The position numbers and the translations under genes were made by a program. Positions 8,479-21,392 of a DNA stretch of 52,905 bases are shown here, piece by piece. The stretch is from contig CACNAI010000005.1 in assembly GCA_902618335.1 (NCBI GenBank), positions 1-52,905 of the forward strand, written 5' to 3'. Positions within the stretch are counted from its first letter, which is position 1. Each line of letters starts with the position of its first letter. Source of the stretch: an uncultured Prochlorococcus sp. (GTDB taxonomy: Bacteria; Cyanobacteriota; Cyanobacteriia; PCC-6307; Cyanobiaceae). Below the pieces are notes generated by a model, which did not search any database, was not told where the DNA came from, and worked only from the letters and a program-made list of their open reading frames with translations.

Positions 8479-9918
8479 TTAAATTTTAAACATATCTAAA
8501 TCATTACCCTTTCCTCTTAAGAAGTGATGCATTAACAAAAACCCCACTATTGTCCAAGTTTGGTATGTTCTTGATTGTTGCCCTACCCAAGTACCTGTAG
8601 GTCCATCAAAATATTCTGCCCATTCTTGCTTAGGCAATTGATTAAGTTGGCACCAATATGACTCTTCAATTAAAGATTTCATTTCTTCCATAAGAATTAC
8701 ATCATCAGAAGCGTAATTTTTTTGATGTAAAAGAACAGCTACCCCAAAAAACCAAAGCAAGCTTGGCCAATGTCCACCGTTGTGGTAGCTCCATGGCCAA
8801 TTCTTTGGATCCGAACCTGTTTTATTTTGCCATTCTTCGACATCCATGTGAGGATGACAAATTCTCATAGGCATTTGAGCCATCAGATGCTGCCTGTTGT
8901 GTAAAACTAATCTAAATAGAGCTCTTTGTTCTGTGGGGGGAAGAACTCCAAACATACAGGCTAATGAATTTCCTAAACTGTAAAATCGAAAGTCGGGTCT
9001 TCCTGTTCTAATATTTCCTATTAAATATCCACCTCTATTCTCTAACCAATCTTGAAGCCATGAAGGTACTACTTGAGGCTGAACATTAAATTCATTGAAG
9101 TGTTGATCATCTCCGTACTGCTCGGTTGGCCTCCTTCTTAAGGTTTGCATCGTTTGGCTGGTAACCCAATAATGTTTTAAGAGAAAACTTCCCAAGTCTT
9201 TAACCCATTGATTTGTAAGAATAAGTCTTTGATCTAATAGCCTACTTACATGATCTGCTCGACTCAATTCCATTAAATTTATACAGCTTTTTAAACATCC
9301 ATGAAGTAAAACTTCAACTTCTAAAGGTGCTCCCCATACATCCATAGGTCTATCAATCATGAATGCGCAATCTGGGACAAAAAGCACTGGAGTACCTTCA
9401 AATGTCGGATGCAGAACTAGATCTAGCAAAAGTTGAATACCTCTTTGAACGCTCTGACTCTTTCCGAAAGCGAAATCACCGCTTTTATTGACATAGTACC
9501 AACATAAAATTGGCCACCATAAACTTGCATCAGCAGAAGTAATTCTGCCAATCGATCTTTGACCATAGTCTCCAATAAGCTTTCCTTTTTCTTCAATAAA
9601 ACTAGTAGGAAATACCCCACGCGTTTGATAATTAGTGCTTTGGAGCTCAAGACATACAGAAAGGAACTTTTTTACAATGTCGTATCGTTTTTGAGTAATG
9701 AGGTAAATCATTACTGGAACATTATCTCTTAAAAATATTTCTCCGTAATTTAGCTTTTTATTTTTTGTTGGATGTTCTAGTGCCGCAACACTTCCCACTA
9801 ATTCGCCTGATATTTCGACTAAAGTCTTTTCGAAATGTTTTTTTGCATTTGTAACAATTTTTTCTTCATCAGAACTTGGTCTTACTCTTAAATTTTTTTG
9901 ACTAAATCTTTCTGCCAT
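8479..9918 (-). CDS. Neutral/alkaline invertase, glycoside hydrolase family 100
   Basis: A 479-residue cytoplasmic (alpha/alpha)6-barrel enzyme hydrolysing sucrose to glucose and fructose. Motifs include NYGEIFLRDNVPVM (57-70), ITSADASLWWPILCWYY (126-142) and MDVWGAPLEVEVLLHG (192-207), where Asp193 is the likely general acid. HNGGHWPSLLWF (379-390) follows, and Glu435 in AEYFDGP is the likely base. No signal peptide. Invertases turn over sucrose and may process compatible solutes. Converges on petD; its start faces the rRNA operon leader 600 bases away. Confidence 0.92.
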   Translation of the reverse strand: MAERFSQKNLRVRPSSDEEKIVTNAKKHFEKTLVEISGELVGSVAALEHPTKNKKLNYGEIFLRDNVPVMIYLITQKRYDIVKKFLSVCLELQSTNYQTRGVFPTSFIEEKGKLIGDYGQRSIGRITSADASLWWPILCWYYVNKSGDFAFGKSQSVQRGIQLLLDLVLHPTFEGTPVLFVPDCAFMIDRPMDVWGAPLEVEVLLHGCLKSCINLMELSRADHVSRLLDQRLILTNQWVKDLGSFLLKHYWVTSQTMQTLRRRPTEQYGDDQHFNEFNVQPQVVPSWLQDWLENRGGYLIGNIRTGRPDFRFYSLGNSLACMFGVLPPTEQRALFRLVLHNRQHLMAQMPMRICHPHMDVEEWQNKTGSDPKNWPWSYHNGGHWPSLLWFFGVAVLLHQKNYASDDVILMEEMKSLIEESYWCQLNQLPKQEWAEYFDGPTGTWVGQQSRTYQTWTIVGFLLMHHFLRGKGNDLDMFKI

Positions 9919-10530
9919 TTCTTTTATATCCTTCTATTTAAGCCTAGTTGCTTAATGATACTTTGAACAAATAAAAAATTAATAAAAAAATTTTGTATAA
10001 AAGGTTGCACAATTACAGTTGGATGGTTTAGTATTTTCTTCTGGGCAAAAATTTTTTTTTGCATTATTCAAACAATTATCTTAAATCTGATTTTTGGTAA
10101 ATGAATGAATTCTTTGGAGATTTGATTTCGATCATTATTTTCAGCCAGAAGGAGGGTTTACCCTTCAAATTGAGTTATTCAATTCTTGTTTAACTCAGCA
10201 CCTAGAAAATTTAAAAACTTAGGAACTGATGCTTTTATTGCGTCAAAACTTTATCAAATTTTCATTTGGTAATTTTGAGATGTATATGCAATAAAGGTGT
10301 GAGGTCCCGTCAAGAATATATAAATTGTTTTCAATTGCTAACTTTTGGTATTTGGAAACCAACGGATCTGAGATCTTGGAAAGTCACTTTAGAAATATTT
10401 TTAATGTGCACTCAAAGTAATCCTTAACTATTTTTAAGGAGGCTGAACCTAAATAACTTAAGTCAATCTTATTTTTATTTGGAGAATGCAATTCATATTG
10501 AGTAGATTTATCTACAAAAGGATTTGAACA
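9919..10530 (+). promoter_or_regulatory. Long rRNA operon upstream region and leader
   Basis: About 610 bases without a convincing gene between the divergent invertase start and 16S. A possible promoter is TTGCAC (10005-10010), 18 bases, then TAGTAT (10029-10034), which would give a leader of nearly 490 bases. Nearer 16S there is a small hairpin CCTTAA/TTAAGG (about 10422-10439) and CCTAAATAACTTAAG (10448-10462), which pairs imperfectly with 12078-12092 after 16S and may contribute to the 16S processing stem. All regulatory roles are inferred. Confidence 0.45.
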
Positions 10531-12013
<1,483 letters not shown>

Positions 12014-12138
12014 ACAGGGAGACAACAAAATGTTAAATATTAATTTTGTCACCTTAGGTCGATCGGTATCTCACATTCTTAATTTATTAAGGATTTTATT
12101 TCCTAAGTTTTTTCTAGGTCACACCCATCACTTTTCCT

Positions 12139-12212
<74 letters not shown>

Positions 12213-12224
12213 TATCTCTATGTT

Positions 12225-12297
12225 GGGGGTATAGCTCAGTTGGTAGAGCGCCTGCTTTGCAAGCAGGATGTCAGCGGTTCGAGTCCGCTTACCTCCA
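12225..12297 (+). tRNA. trnA: tRNA-Ala (anticodon UGC)
   Basis: A 73-base cloverleaf 12 bases after tRNA-Ile: acceptor GGGGGTA with TACCTCC (one G-U pair), discriminator A, anticodon loop TTTGCAA giving UGC, T arm GGTTCGAGTC. The Ile-Ala order in the spacer is the standard cyanobacterial arrangement. Confidence 0.97.
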
Positions 12298-12428
12298 CTG
12301 ATTACCACCTCTTCCATGATTCAGAGAAGGGAATTGTTTTGAGTTGTGATCACATCTGAACGAATCTAGCTTCCTAATTTATTTAATTAAGATGCTGGAC
12401 TCATTGAATTAATTTCATTGTTTTCAGA

Positions 12429-12467
12429 GAACCTTGACAACTGCATAGATTATTTTTTTAAAGACAA
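12429..12467 (+). repeat. Left arm of the 23S processing stem
   Basis: Bases 12429-12449 (beginning GAACCTTGACAACTGC) are complementary to 15469-15489 beyond the 3' end of 23S with one mismatch in 21. A second block, TTAAAGACAA (12458-12467), pairs perfectly with TTGTCTTTAA (15447-15456). Together they form a long helix that loops out 23S in the precursor, the expected RNase III substrate. Confidence 0.85.
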
Positions 12468-12555
12468 TAAGCATCTTTAAATGATGCAGATTTATTATTT
12501 GTGCGAATGCATTAATAACAATTCTATTAAGCTGATGCTTCAATTATGAAGTTAT

Positions 12556-15431
<2,876 letters not shown>

Positions 15432-15446
15432 AATAAACTTAATTTG

Positions 15447-15489
15447 TTGTCTTTAATTTATATAGTTCTCTATGCAGTTCTCAAGGTTC
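15447..15489 (+). repeat. Right arm of the 23S processing stem
   Basis: Complement of the arm at 12429-12467: TTGTCTTTAA (15447-15456) and the block 15469-15489 ending CTCAAGGTTC. It lies between the 23S 3' end and 5S, so cleavage here would separate the two RNAs. Confidence 0.85.
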
Positions 15490-15495
15490 ATACTA

Positions 15496-15613
15496 TCCTG
15501 GTGTTCATGGCGATGTGGAACCACTCCGATCCATCTCGAACTCGGTTGTGAAACGCATCAGCGGCGAAAATATTTAGGGGGTAGCCCCTTGAGAAAATAG
15601 CTCGATGCCAGGT
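15496..15613 (+). rRNA. rrf: 5S ribosomal RNA
   Basis: About 118 bases with the terminal stem CCTGG/CCAGG and the conserved CATGGCGATGTGGAACCAC and CCGATCCATCTCGAACTCGG segments. Last gene of the rRNA operon, about 65 bases after 23S, followed directly by a terminator. Confidence 0.95.
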
Positions 15614-15622
15614 AAAATATTT

Positions 15623-15657
15623 AAAAGGGTTTACTCTATTTGAGTAAACCCTTTTTT
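15623..15657 (+). terminator. Rho-independent terminator of the rRNA operon
   Basis: AAAAGGGTTTACTC (15623-15636), a five-base loop, and GAGTAAACCC continuing into a T run (15642-15657). The stem has 14 pairs including the A-T base. Because the flanks are A-rich on one side and T-rich on the other, it can also terminate the convergent mutM transcript, whose stop codon lies inside it. Confidence 0.93.
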
Positions 15658-16537
15658 ATTTTTGGCATTCACGACACCAATGTGTACTTCTTCCAGCGAT
15701 TTTTTGTTTTTCAATTAAGTTTCCACATTTACGACACTCTTTCCCAGTTCTCTTGTAAACATTTGTTTGTAAACCAAAATTCCCATTCTCACCTTCTAAG
15801 TCTCTAAAATCACTAAATGTTGTTCCCCCAGAGCCAATACTTTTTTTTAATACATCAACGATTGATTCTTTGAGCTTAATTAATTCGCTTTTCTTTATTG
15901 TGTTAGCTTTCCTAAAAGGTGAGATTCCAGCCGAATATAAACTTTCATCAGCATAAATATTTCCAATACCTGCAACTATTGTTTGATCTAATAATATTGC
16001 TTTAATAGATTTTGTTCTTTTGGAAACAACAGTCTTAAGGTATTTTGCATTGAAGTCTTTAGAGAATGGTTCTGGTCCTAATGTACCTAAGCCTTTGACT
16101 ATTTTATTAGGTGATAAACCTTCTTTAATCCACCACATTTGACCAAAACTTCTTACATCTATATACCTAAGCTCATTATTATTTACATCGTAAACTCTTA
16201 TTCTTGTATGTTTACAAGGCTGATTAGAGTCATTAATAAATTTGAAATATCCAGTCATTCTTAAATGAACAATAAGAAATCCGTTATTTTTTAAGGATTC
16301 TTTTTGAAAAGATTGAACATTCTCATTTTCAATTTTTTTTAGTGCTGCTATTAAATATTTTCCTCTTCTATCCCACTTGTATAAAAGTGAGTTTTGAAGC
16401 CCTTTTTTAAATTCTTCTTTATTTGAAGGAAAAGCAACTGTTGAGTCTCTACAGACTTCCACCTTTTTAATAATAAAGTTATTAAGTTTTTGCTCTAAAC
16501 CTCTTCGAACAGTTTCTACTTCTGGTAACTCAGGCAA
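15656..16537 (-). CDS. mutM: Formamidopyrimidine-DNA glycosylase
   Basis: A 293-residue bifunctional DNA glycosylase/AP lyase removing 8-oxoguanine and formamidopyrimidines. The N-terminus [14 protein letters not shown] gives the catalytic Pro2 and Glu3. A helix-two-turn-helix region and a C-terminal zinc finger (CRKCGN... WCRECQ, C-x2-C-x16-C-x2-C) are present. Relevant to oxidative damage in a high-light phototroph. Four bases downstream of psaE on the same strand, so probably cotranscribed with it. Confidence 0.97.
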   Translation of the reverse strand: MPELPEVETVRRGLEQKLNNFIIKKVEVCRDSTVAFPSNKEEFKKGLQNSLLYKWDRRGKYLIAALKKIENENVQSFQKESLKNNGFLIVHLRMTGYFKFINDSNQPCKHTRIRVYDVNNNELRYIDVRSFGQMWWIKEGLSPNKIVKGLGTLGPEPFSKDFNAKYLKTVVSKRTKSIKAILLDQTIVAGIGNIYADESLYSAGISPFRKANTIKKSELIKLKESIVDVLKKSIGSGGTTFSDFRDLEGENGNFGLQTNVYKRTGKECRKCGNLIEKQKIAGRSTHWCRECQK

Positions 16538-16541
16538 TTAT

Positions 16542-16751
16542 TTAAGCTTTTTCTAATTCACTTTCAGCAAAATTATTTGTATTGGCGCCACCATCAGTTC
16601 CGCTTATACCTGCGTAATTTACTTTATCGAATCTAACCACACAGTTATATTTAATACCTGATGTATCAACTGAAGCAACTTTCCCTATTTCATTATACCA
16701 ATATGATTCTGGTCTTTTTACTCTTACGAGATCTCCTCTTGAAATAGCCAT
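16542..16751 (-). CDS. psaE: Photosystem I reaction centre subunit IV
   Basis: A 69-residue stromal photosystem I subunit with an SH3-like fold that helps ferredoxin docking. It starts [20 protein letters not shown] and contains GKVASVD and the [11 protein letters not shown] segment typical of PsaE. Length is normal. Stop is four bases before mutM, an arrangement shared by marine picocyanobacteria as far as I recall. Confidence 0.97.
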   Translation of the reverse strand: MAISRGDLVRVKRPESYWYNEIGKVASVDTSGIKYNCVVRFDKVNYAGISGTDGGANTNNFAESELEKA

Positions 16752-16830
16752 TACTATTAACTTAACTTTCTAAAGAATAACTCATTATTAATGGTCTTAG
16801 AAAAATTATTCACACATATTAATTAAAAAT

Positions 16831-17601
16831 CTAACAAAAATCATTTATTAAATCTTTTTCGAATTTTTCTTTTGCAGGCCTGCCTCCCTTCCATTTTCTT
16901 CCTGGAATTCTTACATCTAATTCATTTGTATCGCAATTTATTGACAGAATAAGTTTTTTATTTTCTTGATTTAGTACATTTAAAAGTTTCTTATTTTTAT
17001 ATTTTTCATGAGATTTACTTTGTATAGTTAATGGACCATAAGTTTGTTTTTCCAAATCAAGTAATTCATTATTTTTCTCATTTTTAATTATTAGATTATT
17101 TTCTGAATTGATTGGTTTGTTTTTGCCTAAGAAAAGCTTTTGCCCAACTTTTATAGAATCTGGATCTTTGAGATTATTAATTCCTATCAAATATCCTAAA
17201 TTTAAACTATATTTGTTTGATATCTCAGTTAGATTTTCCCCTATTTGAACAATATGATAATTTTTTATTAAAACTGATTGCCTCGAAATATTTTCAGTGG
17301 AATCGGAAATAACGAGATTTTGGCCAACATATATATAATTTTCATCTTTTAATCTGTTTAATTTAATAATTAAATCTTTATTTATTGAATAAAATTTTGA
17401 AATACTTGAAATTGTATCTCCAATTTTTACAATATGAATTTTTCTTGTCTTAGTTTTCTTTTCATTAATTGATTCTTTTTTAGTAATATTTTCAATTTTA
17501 TTATCTTGCGAATCAATCTTTTCTTCGGATTTAATCAATGAGTGATGGAAAAAATTAATAAGGATTGCAATTACAAAAAATAATAATTTCATTAACTTCA
17601 T
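16831..17601 (-). CDS. Secreted or anchored protein with two LysM domains
   Basis: A 256-residue protein with an N-terminal signal or anchor (about 1-23), a charged linker, then two LysM domains: about 55-98 (HIVKIGDTISSISKFYSI... VGQNLVI) and 114-158 (HIVQIGENLTEISNKYSL... VGQKLFLG). LysM modules bind peptidoglycan. The last 95 residues contain no catalytic domain that I recognise and end in a Lys-rich segment. Likely periplasmic and wall-associated. Downstream of psaE's promoter region but on the same strand with 64 bases to the upstream aldehyde dehydrogenase. Confidence 0.82.
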   Translation of the reverse strand: MKLMKLLFFVIAILINFFHHSLIKSEEKIDSQDNKIENITKKESINEKKTKTRKIHIVKIGDTISSISKFYSINKDLIIKLNRLKDENYIYVGQNLVISDSTENISRQSVLIKNYHIVQIGENLTEISNKYSLNLGYLIGINNLKDPDSIKVGQKLFLGKNKPINSENNLIIKNEKNNELLDLEKQTYGPLTIQSKSHEKYKNKKLLNVLNQENKKLILSINCDTNELDVRIPGRKWKGGRPAKEKFEKDLINDFC

Positions 17602-17665
17602 TTTTTATTTAAAGATAAGCTCCTCATTAAAAAACGCTAGGGGTTTTGAAAATAATTTAAGTAAT

Positions 17666-19057
17666 TTAAATCTTAAAAATAAACTTTAAAAATTTCTTTA
17701 TTCTTTTGTAGGGAGGATACCGCAGATTTAAATCAAATAAAAAACCTTTGAAAGTAATAGATTTTTGATTTGAAAAGTTTCGAAAACCTTCTTCGCCATG
17801 AAATTTCCCAATGCCACTCTGCCCAACACCTCCAAAAGGTAAATTTGGAATAAGGACTGGTAACATGACATCATTGATACAAATAGTTCCTGAGCTGGTC
17901 ACTCTTGAAATTTGATTATGGATTTTTTTATTTCCTCCAAATAAGTATATTGCTAATGGTTTTGAAGTTTGATTAATCTGTTTTAAAGCAGATTCCTTAT
18001 CATTGATTCCAACTACTGGAAGAAGTGCGCTGAAAAGTTCTTTTTGCAAAATATCTGTTTCATCTAAATTTGTTTTCAAAACGGTAGGAGATATTTTTAA
18101 CTTTTTCTTACTAAAAGCCCCCCCGTATAAAATTCTTTTTTCTTTTTTAAATTTTTTGAGGATTTTTATAGTCGATGAAAATTGTTTTTTTTCTAATTTA
18201 GATAAGTTTTCGGAAATAATTGGATCTTCTCCATAAAAACTTACTATGCATTGCTTTAATTTTTCTATGAAATTTTTTTCAATTTCTTTATCTATAAATA
18301 TATGATTTGGAGCCATGCAGGATTGACCAGAATTAAAAAATTTGCCCCAAACAATTCTTTTCGCGGCAATTTCTAAATTTGCATTCTTGAAAATAATTAC
18401 AGGATTTGTTCCGCTTAATTCAAGTGTTAATGGAGTTAAATTTTTTGAAGCTAATTTCATAATAGATTTTCCAGTTTCAGTACTACCTGTAAAAAATATA
18501 TGGTCAAAATTTTGTTCAATTAACTTTATAGATTGTTTATAGTTACCTTCTACTGTCACTAGGACATCTTTATGGAAATATTTGGAAGTTAGCTTTTTAA
18601 TAAGTTTTGAGGTTGTAGGACATTTCTCTGAAGGTTTTATAACTGCTGTATTTCCTGCTGAAAAAATATTTACCAATGGCTTAAAAACGTATAGTAATGG
18701 ATAATTATATGGGCCAAGAATCAAGACACATCCAAGAGGTTCGTAAACAACTTTGGAGGATGATGGAAATAGATAAAAGGGTGTATCAATATTTTTTGGA
18801 CGCATCCAAGCATTAAGTTTCTTTTTTATGAGTGAAATTTCTTCTTTCACTAAAAGGATTTCTGAAAGTCCTTCAATTTCAGATTTTCCTAGATCAACAA
18901 AAAGTGCTTCAATTATCTCTTTTTTATTTTCATCCAAAAGTTTAGAAACTTTATTTATATGTTTGATCCTCCATGTTTGATCTTCCGTTTTACCAGTGAG
19001 AACTGTTTTTTTTAATTTATAGATGTCTTCTAAATGAAATTCATCAGAAATTTTCAT
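17666..19057 (-). CDS. Aldehyde dehydrogenase, class 3/fatty aldehyde type
   Basis: A 463-residue NAD(P)-dependent aldehyde dehydrogenase oxidising aldehydes to acids. Key features are EPLGCVLILGPYNYP (106-120), FTGSTETGK (189-197), the catalytic base Glu213 in LELSGTNP, the nucleophile Cys247 in NSGQSCMAP and NLPFGGVGQSGIG toward the end. A hydrophobic, basic C-terminus (YPPYKRIKKFLKFIFKI) resembles membrane-associated fatty aldehyde dehydrogenases. Probable role: clearing fatty aldehydes, including those of the cyanobacterial alkane pathway; substrate is inferred. Confidence 0.92.
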   Translation of the reverse strand: MKISDEFHLEDIYKLKKTVLTGKTEDQTWRIKHINKVSKLLDENKKEIIEALFVDLGKSEIEGLSEILLVKEEISLIKKKLNAWMRPKNIDTPFYLFPSSSKVVYEPLGCVLILGPYNYPLLYVFKPLVNIFSAGNTAVIKPSEKCPTTSKLIKKLTSKYFHKDVLVTVEGNYKQSIKLIEQNFDHIFFTGSTETGKSIMKLASKNLTPLTLELSGTNPVIIFKNANLEIAAKRIVWGKFFNSGQSCMAPNHIFIDKEIEKNFIEKLKQCIVSFYGEDPIISENLSKLEKKQFSSTIKILKKFKKEKRILYGGAFSKKKLKISPTVLKTNLDETDILQKELFSALLPVVGINDKESALKQINQTSKPLAIYLFGGNKKIHNQISRVTSSGTICINDVMLPVLIPNLPFGGVGQSGIGKFHGEEGFRNFSNQKSITFKGFLFDLNLRYPPYKRIKKFLKFIFKI

Positions 19058-19213
19058 TATGTTTCTATTAATAGTATTAAATATATCAGAGGATTAAATT
19101 TTAATATCTACAGTTTTTAGCCAGTTAAATAAAAGTGAATGATTTATGAGAAATAATCAAATTAACTAATATTGCTTTTAAAAATTCAAATTTTTCTTGG
19201 TTAATATATTTCT

Positions 19214-20104
19214 ATGAGGGAAAAATTTTCAATTAGATTGATATCTATAGATGAAATACCAGATGTTACAAACTGGGCAAGGTTAGAAGGATTTTCTCCT
19301 GGAATTGATGATGTATCAATTTATAGAAATACAGATAAACAAGGAGTATGGGTCGCCTGTCTGGACAATAATCCTATAGGTTCTATTGCGTGCATTAAAT
19401 ATAATTCTTCGTATGGTTTTATAGGTTTATTTATCGTTAAAAAAGAATTCCGAAATAATGGATATGGAGTGAGATTATGGAAACATGCACTCGATTATTT
19501 AAAAAATGTTGATTGTGTTGGTTTAGAGGCTGCTCCTGATAGATTGAATGATTACAAAAAGTGGGGTTTCAGAAAATCTTCCATTACAAACCGATGGAAA
19601 TTAAATGGTTCTCAAGATTTGCCATTGAGAAATTTCTATAAAGATCAATTTCATTCTTTTAAAGTTGTTCCTGGTAATAAAATTTCCACTGATTCAGTCT
19701 TAATTTATGATGATCAAAGAGAACCTAGTCCTAGACCACATTTTCTTAATGACTGGTTGAAAAATTCTTATGGCAATGTTAGCGCGATTGTTGATAATAA
19801 CGGGATGTGTCATGGATTTGGAAGGATAAGACCCTGTGTCTTGGAGGATAATGAGCAAGGCTGGAGAATTGGACCTCTTTTAGCGGATACGCCACCACTT
19901 GCTGAACTATTAATAAGGGAGTTAGTTGGTGATTTAGATTCCCAAATCTTATTAGATTGCTCTAATCTTAATCCTTATGCAAATTATCTTTTTTCAAGTT
20001 TAGGATTTGAGGAAATATCAAAAACTTATAGAATGTATAAAGGCATTCAACCTCCCTGCCCAATGAATCAAGTATACGGACTTGCCTGCTTGGAACTGGG
20101 ATGA
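19214..20104 (+). CDS. Two-domain GNAT acetyltransferase
   Basis: A 296-residue protein. The first half (about 1-130) is a GNAT domain with the acetyl-CoA loop region KKEFRNNGYGVRLWKHAL. The second half (about 155-290), with PRPHFLNDWL, CHGFGRIRPC and GPLLADTPPLAELLIREL, resembles the Acetyltransf_18 domain of YitH/HolE-type proteins. Substrate unknown. Divergent from the aldehyde dehydrogenase with a 156-base spacer. Confidence 0.85.
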   Translation: MREKFSIRLISIDEIPDVTNWARLEGFSPGIDDVSIYRNTDKQGVWVACLDNNPIGSIACIKYNSSYGFIGLFIVKKEFRNNGYGVRLWKHALDYLKNVDCVGLEAAPDRLNDYKKWGFRKSSITNRWKLNGSQDLPLRNFYKDQFHSFKVVPGNKISTDSVLIYDDQREPSPRPHFLNDWLKNSYGNVSAIVDNNGMCHGFGRIRPCVLEDNEQGWRIGPLLADTPPLAELLIRELVGDLDSQILLDCSNLNPYANYLFSSLGFEEISKTYRMYKGIQPPCPMNQVYGLACLELG

Positions 20105-20176
20105 TTTTCTCTAAAATATGAATTTTACCTTTTGTTTTTGTAATATTGTCAGAAGAATGTTTGATTAGCCATAAGC

Positions 20177-20428
20177 TTAATTTCCAGAAGGTTTCAAAAT
20201 TTTTTCTACAATATCTGCGTTGATTATTGTGATCTCTCCATTATCAATATTGGCTACCTGAAACAATGTCCATGAATTTGGATTTCTAGCTCCTCCAATA
20301 CAGTCGATAATTTGACCGACCCAATAATTTTTATTCTTTTCCTTAGTATCTTCGCAAGTTTCTTCATTTTTAATTACGACATAATCACCAGGTCTAACTA
20401 AAAGAAACTCAGGAGTTACCGAGCTCAC
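20177..20428 (-). CDS. Small picocyanobacterial protein, DUF3104-like
   Basis: An 83-residue soluble protein with LVRPGDYVVIKN, YWVGQIIDCIGGARNPNSW and ITIINADIVEKI, resembling the picocyanobacterial DUF3104 family (compact beta-rich, SH3-like by appearance). No function is known. Its start lies 13 bases from an 18-base palindrome at 20441-20458. Family assignment is from memory of the pattern. Confidence 0.7.
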   Translation of the reverse strand: MSSVTPEFLLVRPGDYVVIKNEETCEDTKEKNKNYWVGQIIDCIGGARNPNSWTLFQVANIDNGEITIINADIVEKILKPSGN

Positions 20429-20440
20429 AAGGAATAATTA

Positions 20441-20458
20441 ATAGTATATGTGTACTAT
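20441..20458. promoter_or_regulatory. Palindrome upstream of the DUF3104-like gene
   Basis: ATAGTA-TATGTG-TACTAT: perfect 6-base arms with a 6-base centre, directly upstream of the minus-strand gene at 20428. It could be an operator, and TACTAT could also serve as a -10 box. A related but larger palindrome with ATAGTA and TGTACTA cores occurs at 23472-23509. Confidence 0.4.
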
Positions 20459-20525
20459 AATAAATTATAAGTTTTATTGCCAAACTTTGAATTATTTCGC
20501 AAACTAGAGATAATTCAAAAATAAA

Positions 20526-20618
20526 ATGGAATCAACTGAAATTGCTATATTTTCAACAATATTGGGATTAATTTTAGCTTTAACTGATGCTTATATAGAA
20601 AGAAATATTCCCGGATAA
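20526..20618 (+). CDS. 30-residue single-pass membrane microprotein
   Basis: ATG to TAA encodes MESTEIAIFSTILGLILALT followed by ten polar residues (end RNIPG). One membrane helix spans about residues 5-21. It resembles the small subunits of photosynthetic complexes in size and shape but does not match any I know (PsaM, PetL, PetM, PetN, Psb30). Evidence is only the ORF, its hydrophobic profile and its place in an otherwise empty gap. Confidence 0.5.
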   Translation: MESTEIAIFSTILGLILALTDAYIERNIPG

Positions 20619-20634
20619 GATTTCGAATTCATTT

Positions 20635-20769
20635 TCAAATTAGATAAGATTTAAGCTGATCTAATATGTCAGCACGATAAGAAACTAATTTTGTGAAAAC
20701 TAAGTAAATAAGACCTCCCATAGCGAGTCTCCCATTAATTTTCTCTAACTGCTTTAGTTTTCTCAACAA
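20635..20769 (-). CDS. hli-like chlorophyll-binding peptide with non-ATG start
   Basis: A 44-residue frame containing LEKINGRLAMGGLIYLVF, which satisfies the high-light-inducible protein signature E-x-x-N-G-R-x-A-M-x-G. In HLIPs the Glu and Asn/Arg bind chlorophyll and hold a helix dimer that protects photosystem II. One helix then a C-terminus ending LKSYLI follow. No ATG occurs in frame before the motif; TTG codons at 20769 or 20766 are the likely starts, and the frame opens at a stop near 20793. It could be a real short hli or a decaying copy. It lies about 1 kb from PTOX. Confidence 0.55.
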   Translation of the reverse strand: MLRKLKQLEKINGRLAMGGLIYLVFTKLVSYRADILDQLKSYLI

Positions 20770-20887
20770 ATTTCTTTGGTGGTTAAATAGAATTTAACGG
20801 TTAAAGAAAATAAAAAAGTATTGGTTAATTCAAAATTAAAAAAAAGATGCCAATTTAAAGAAATATTATTTCAAACATCAATAAAAA

Positions 20888-21025
20888 TTAGAGCCAAGCT
20901 TCTTTCATCTCAAGATAAAGTCTCTCGCTCTCAGCAGAAGTGATTTTGTTGTCTGAATAGGATTGCTGCTGCTGCTGTTGCTGTTGCTGAGTTGAATTTG
21001 TATTAGGGTTTTCGACTTCGCTCAT
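20888..21025 (-). CDS. 45-residue protein with a nine-glutamine run
   Basis: Starts MSEVENPNTNST, then nine consecutive Gln, then SYSDNKITSAESERLYLEMK and EAWL. The Gln run is encoded by mixed CAG/CAA codons, so it is not a pure triplet expansion. The C-terminal half looks like a short amphipathic helix. Soluble, unknown function. Ordinary ATG and codon use and lack of internal stops support a real gene. Confidence 0.6.
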   Translation of the reverse strand: MSEVENPNTNSTQQQQQQQQQSYSDNKITSAESERLYLEMKEAWL

Positions 21026-21140
21026 GAGGAACTAAATATTTGTGTTTATTCTCTCATATTTACAGCTTTTTTTGTCAACTTAAATTCTTAAATTTTATTT
21101 AAATTTTTTAAGTTTTTAATTTCCCTGTTTTTGGTTAATG

Positions 21141-21242
21141 TTACTTTGCCACAGTAGTTTTGGTATATAAGAATTTAACTTCCCAATACACAATTCCTAG
21201 GAAGATAGCACTTGCAATAATAATCTCCGAAATAGCTAGCAT
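21141..21242 (-). CDS. 33-residue single-pass membrane microprotein
   Basis: Encodes MLAISEIIIASAIFLGIVYW followed by 13 residues ending TTVAK; one helix at about 4-20 with a positively charged tail, so the tail is probably cytoplasmic. Not recognised. Supported only by the ORF and its composition. Confidence 0.5.
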   Translation of the reverse strand: MLAISEIIIASAIFLGIVYWEVKFLYTKTTVAK

Positions 21243-21392
21243 TTTATTTATTAATTCTTATTGAATTTTGGTATCAATTTACACAAAATGCAATAGGTAC
21301 TAATTACATCTTAGATTTAAAAAAAACCTTACTTACTTAAACTAACGGGTCAAAGTAATATAAAATTTTAAGTTAGATACATATTTTTTTCC

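Noticed and set aside
10102-10194. 30-codon ORF (start MNEFFGDLIS) in the rRNA leader
   Set aside because: No ribosome site, not clearly protein-like and inside a probable transcribed leader.
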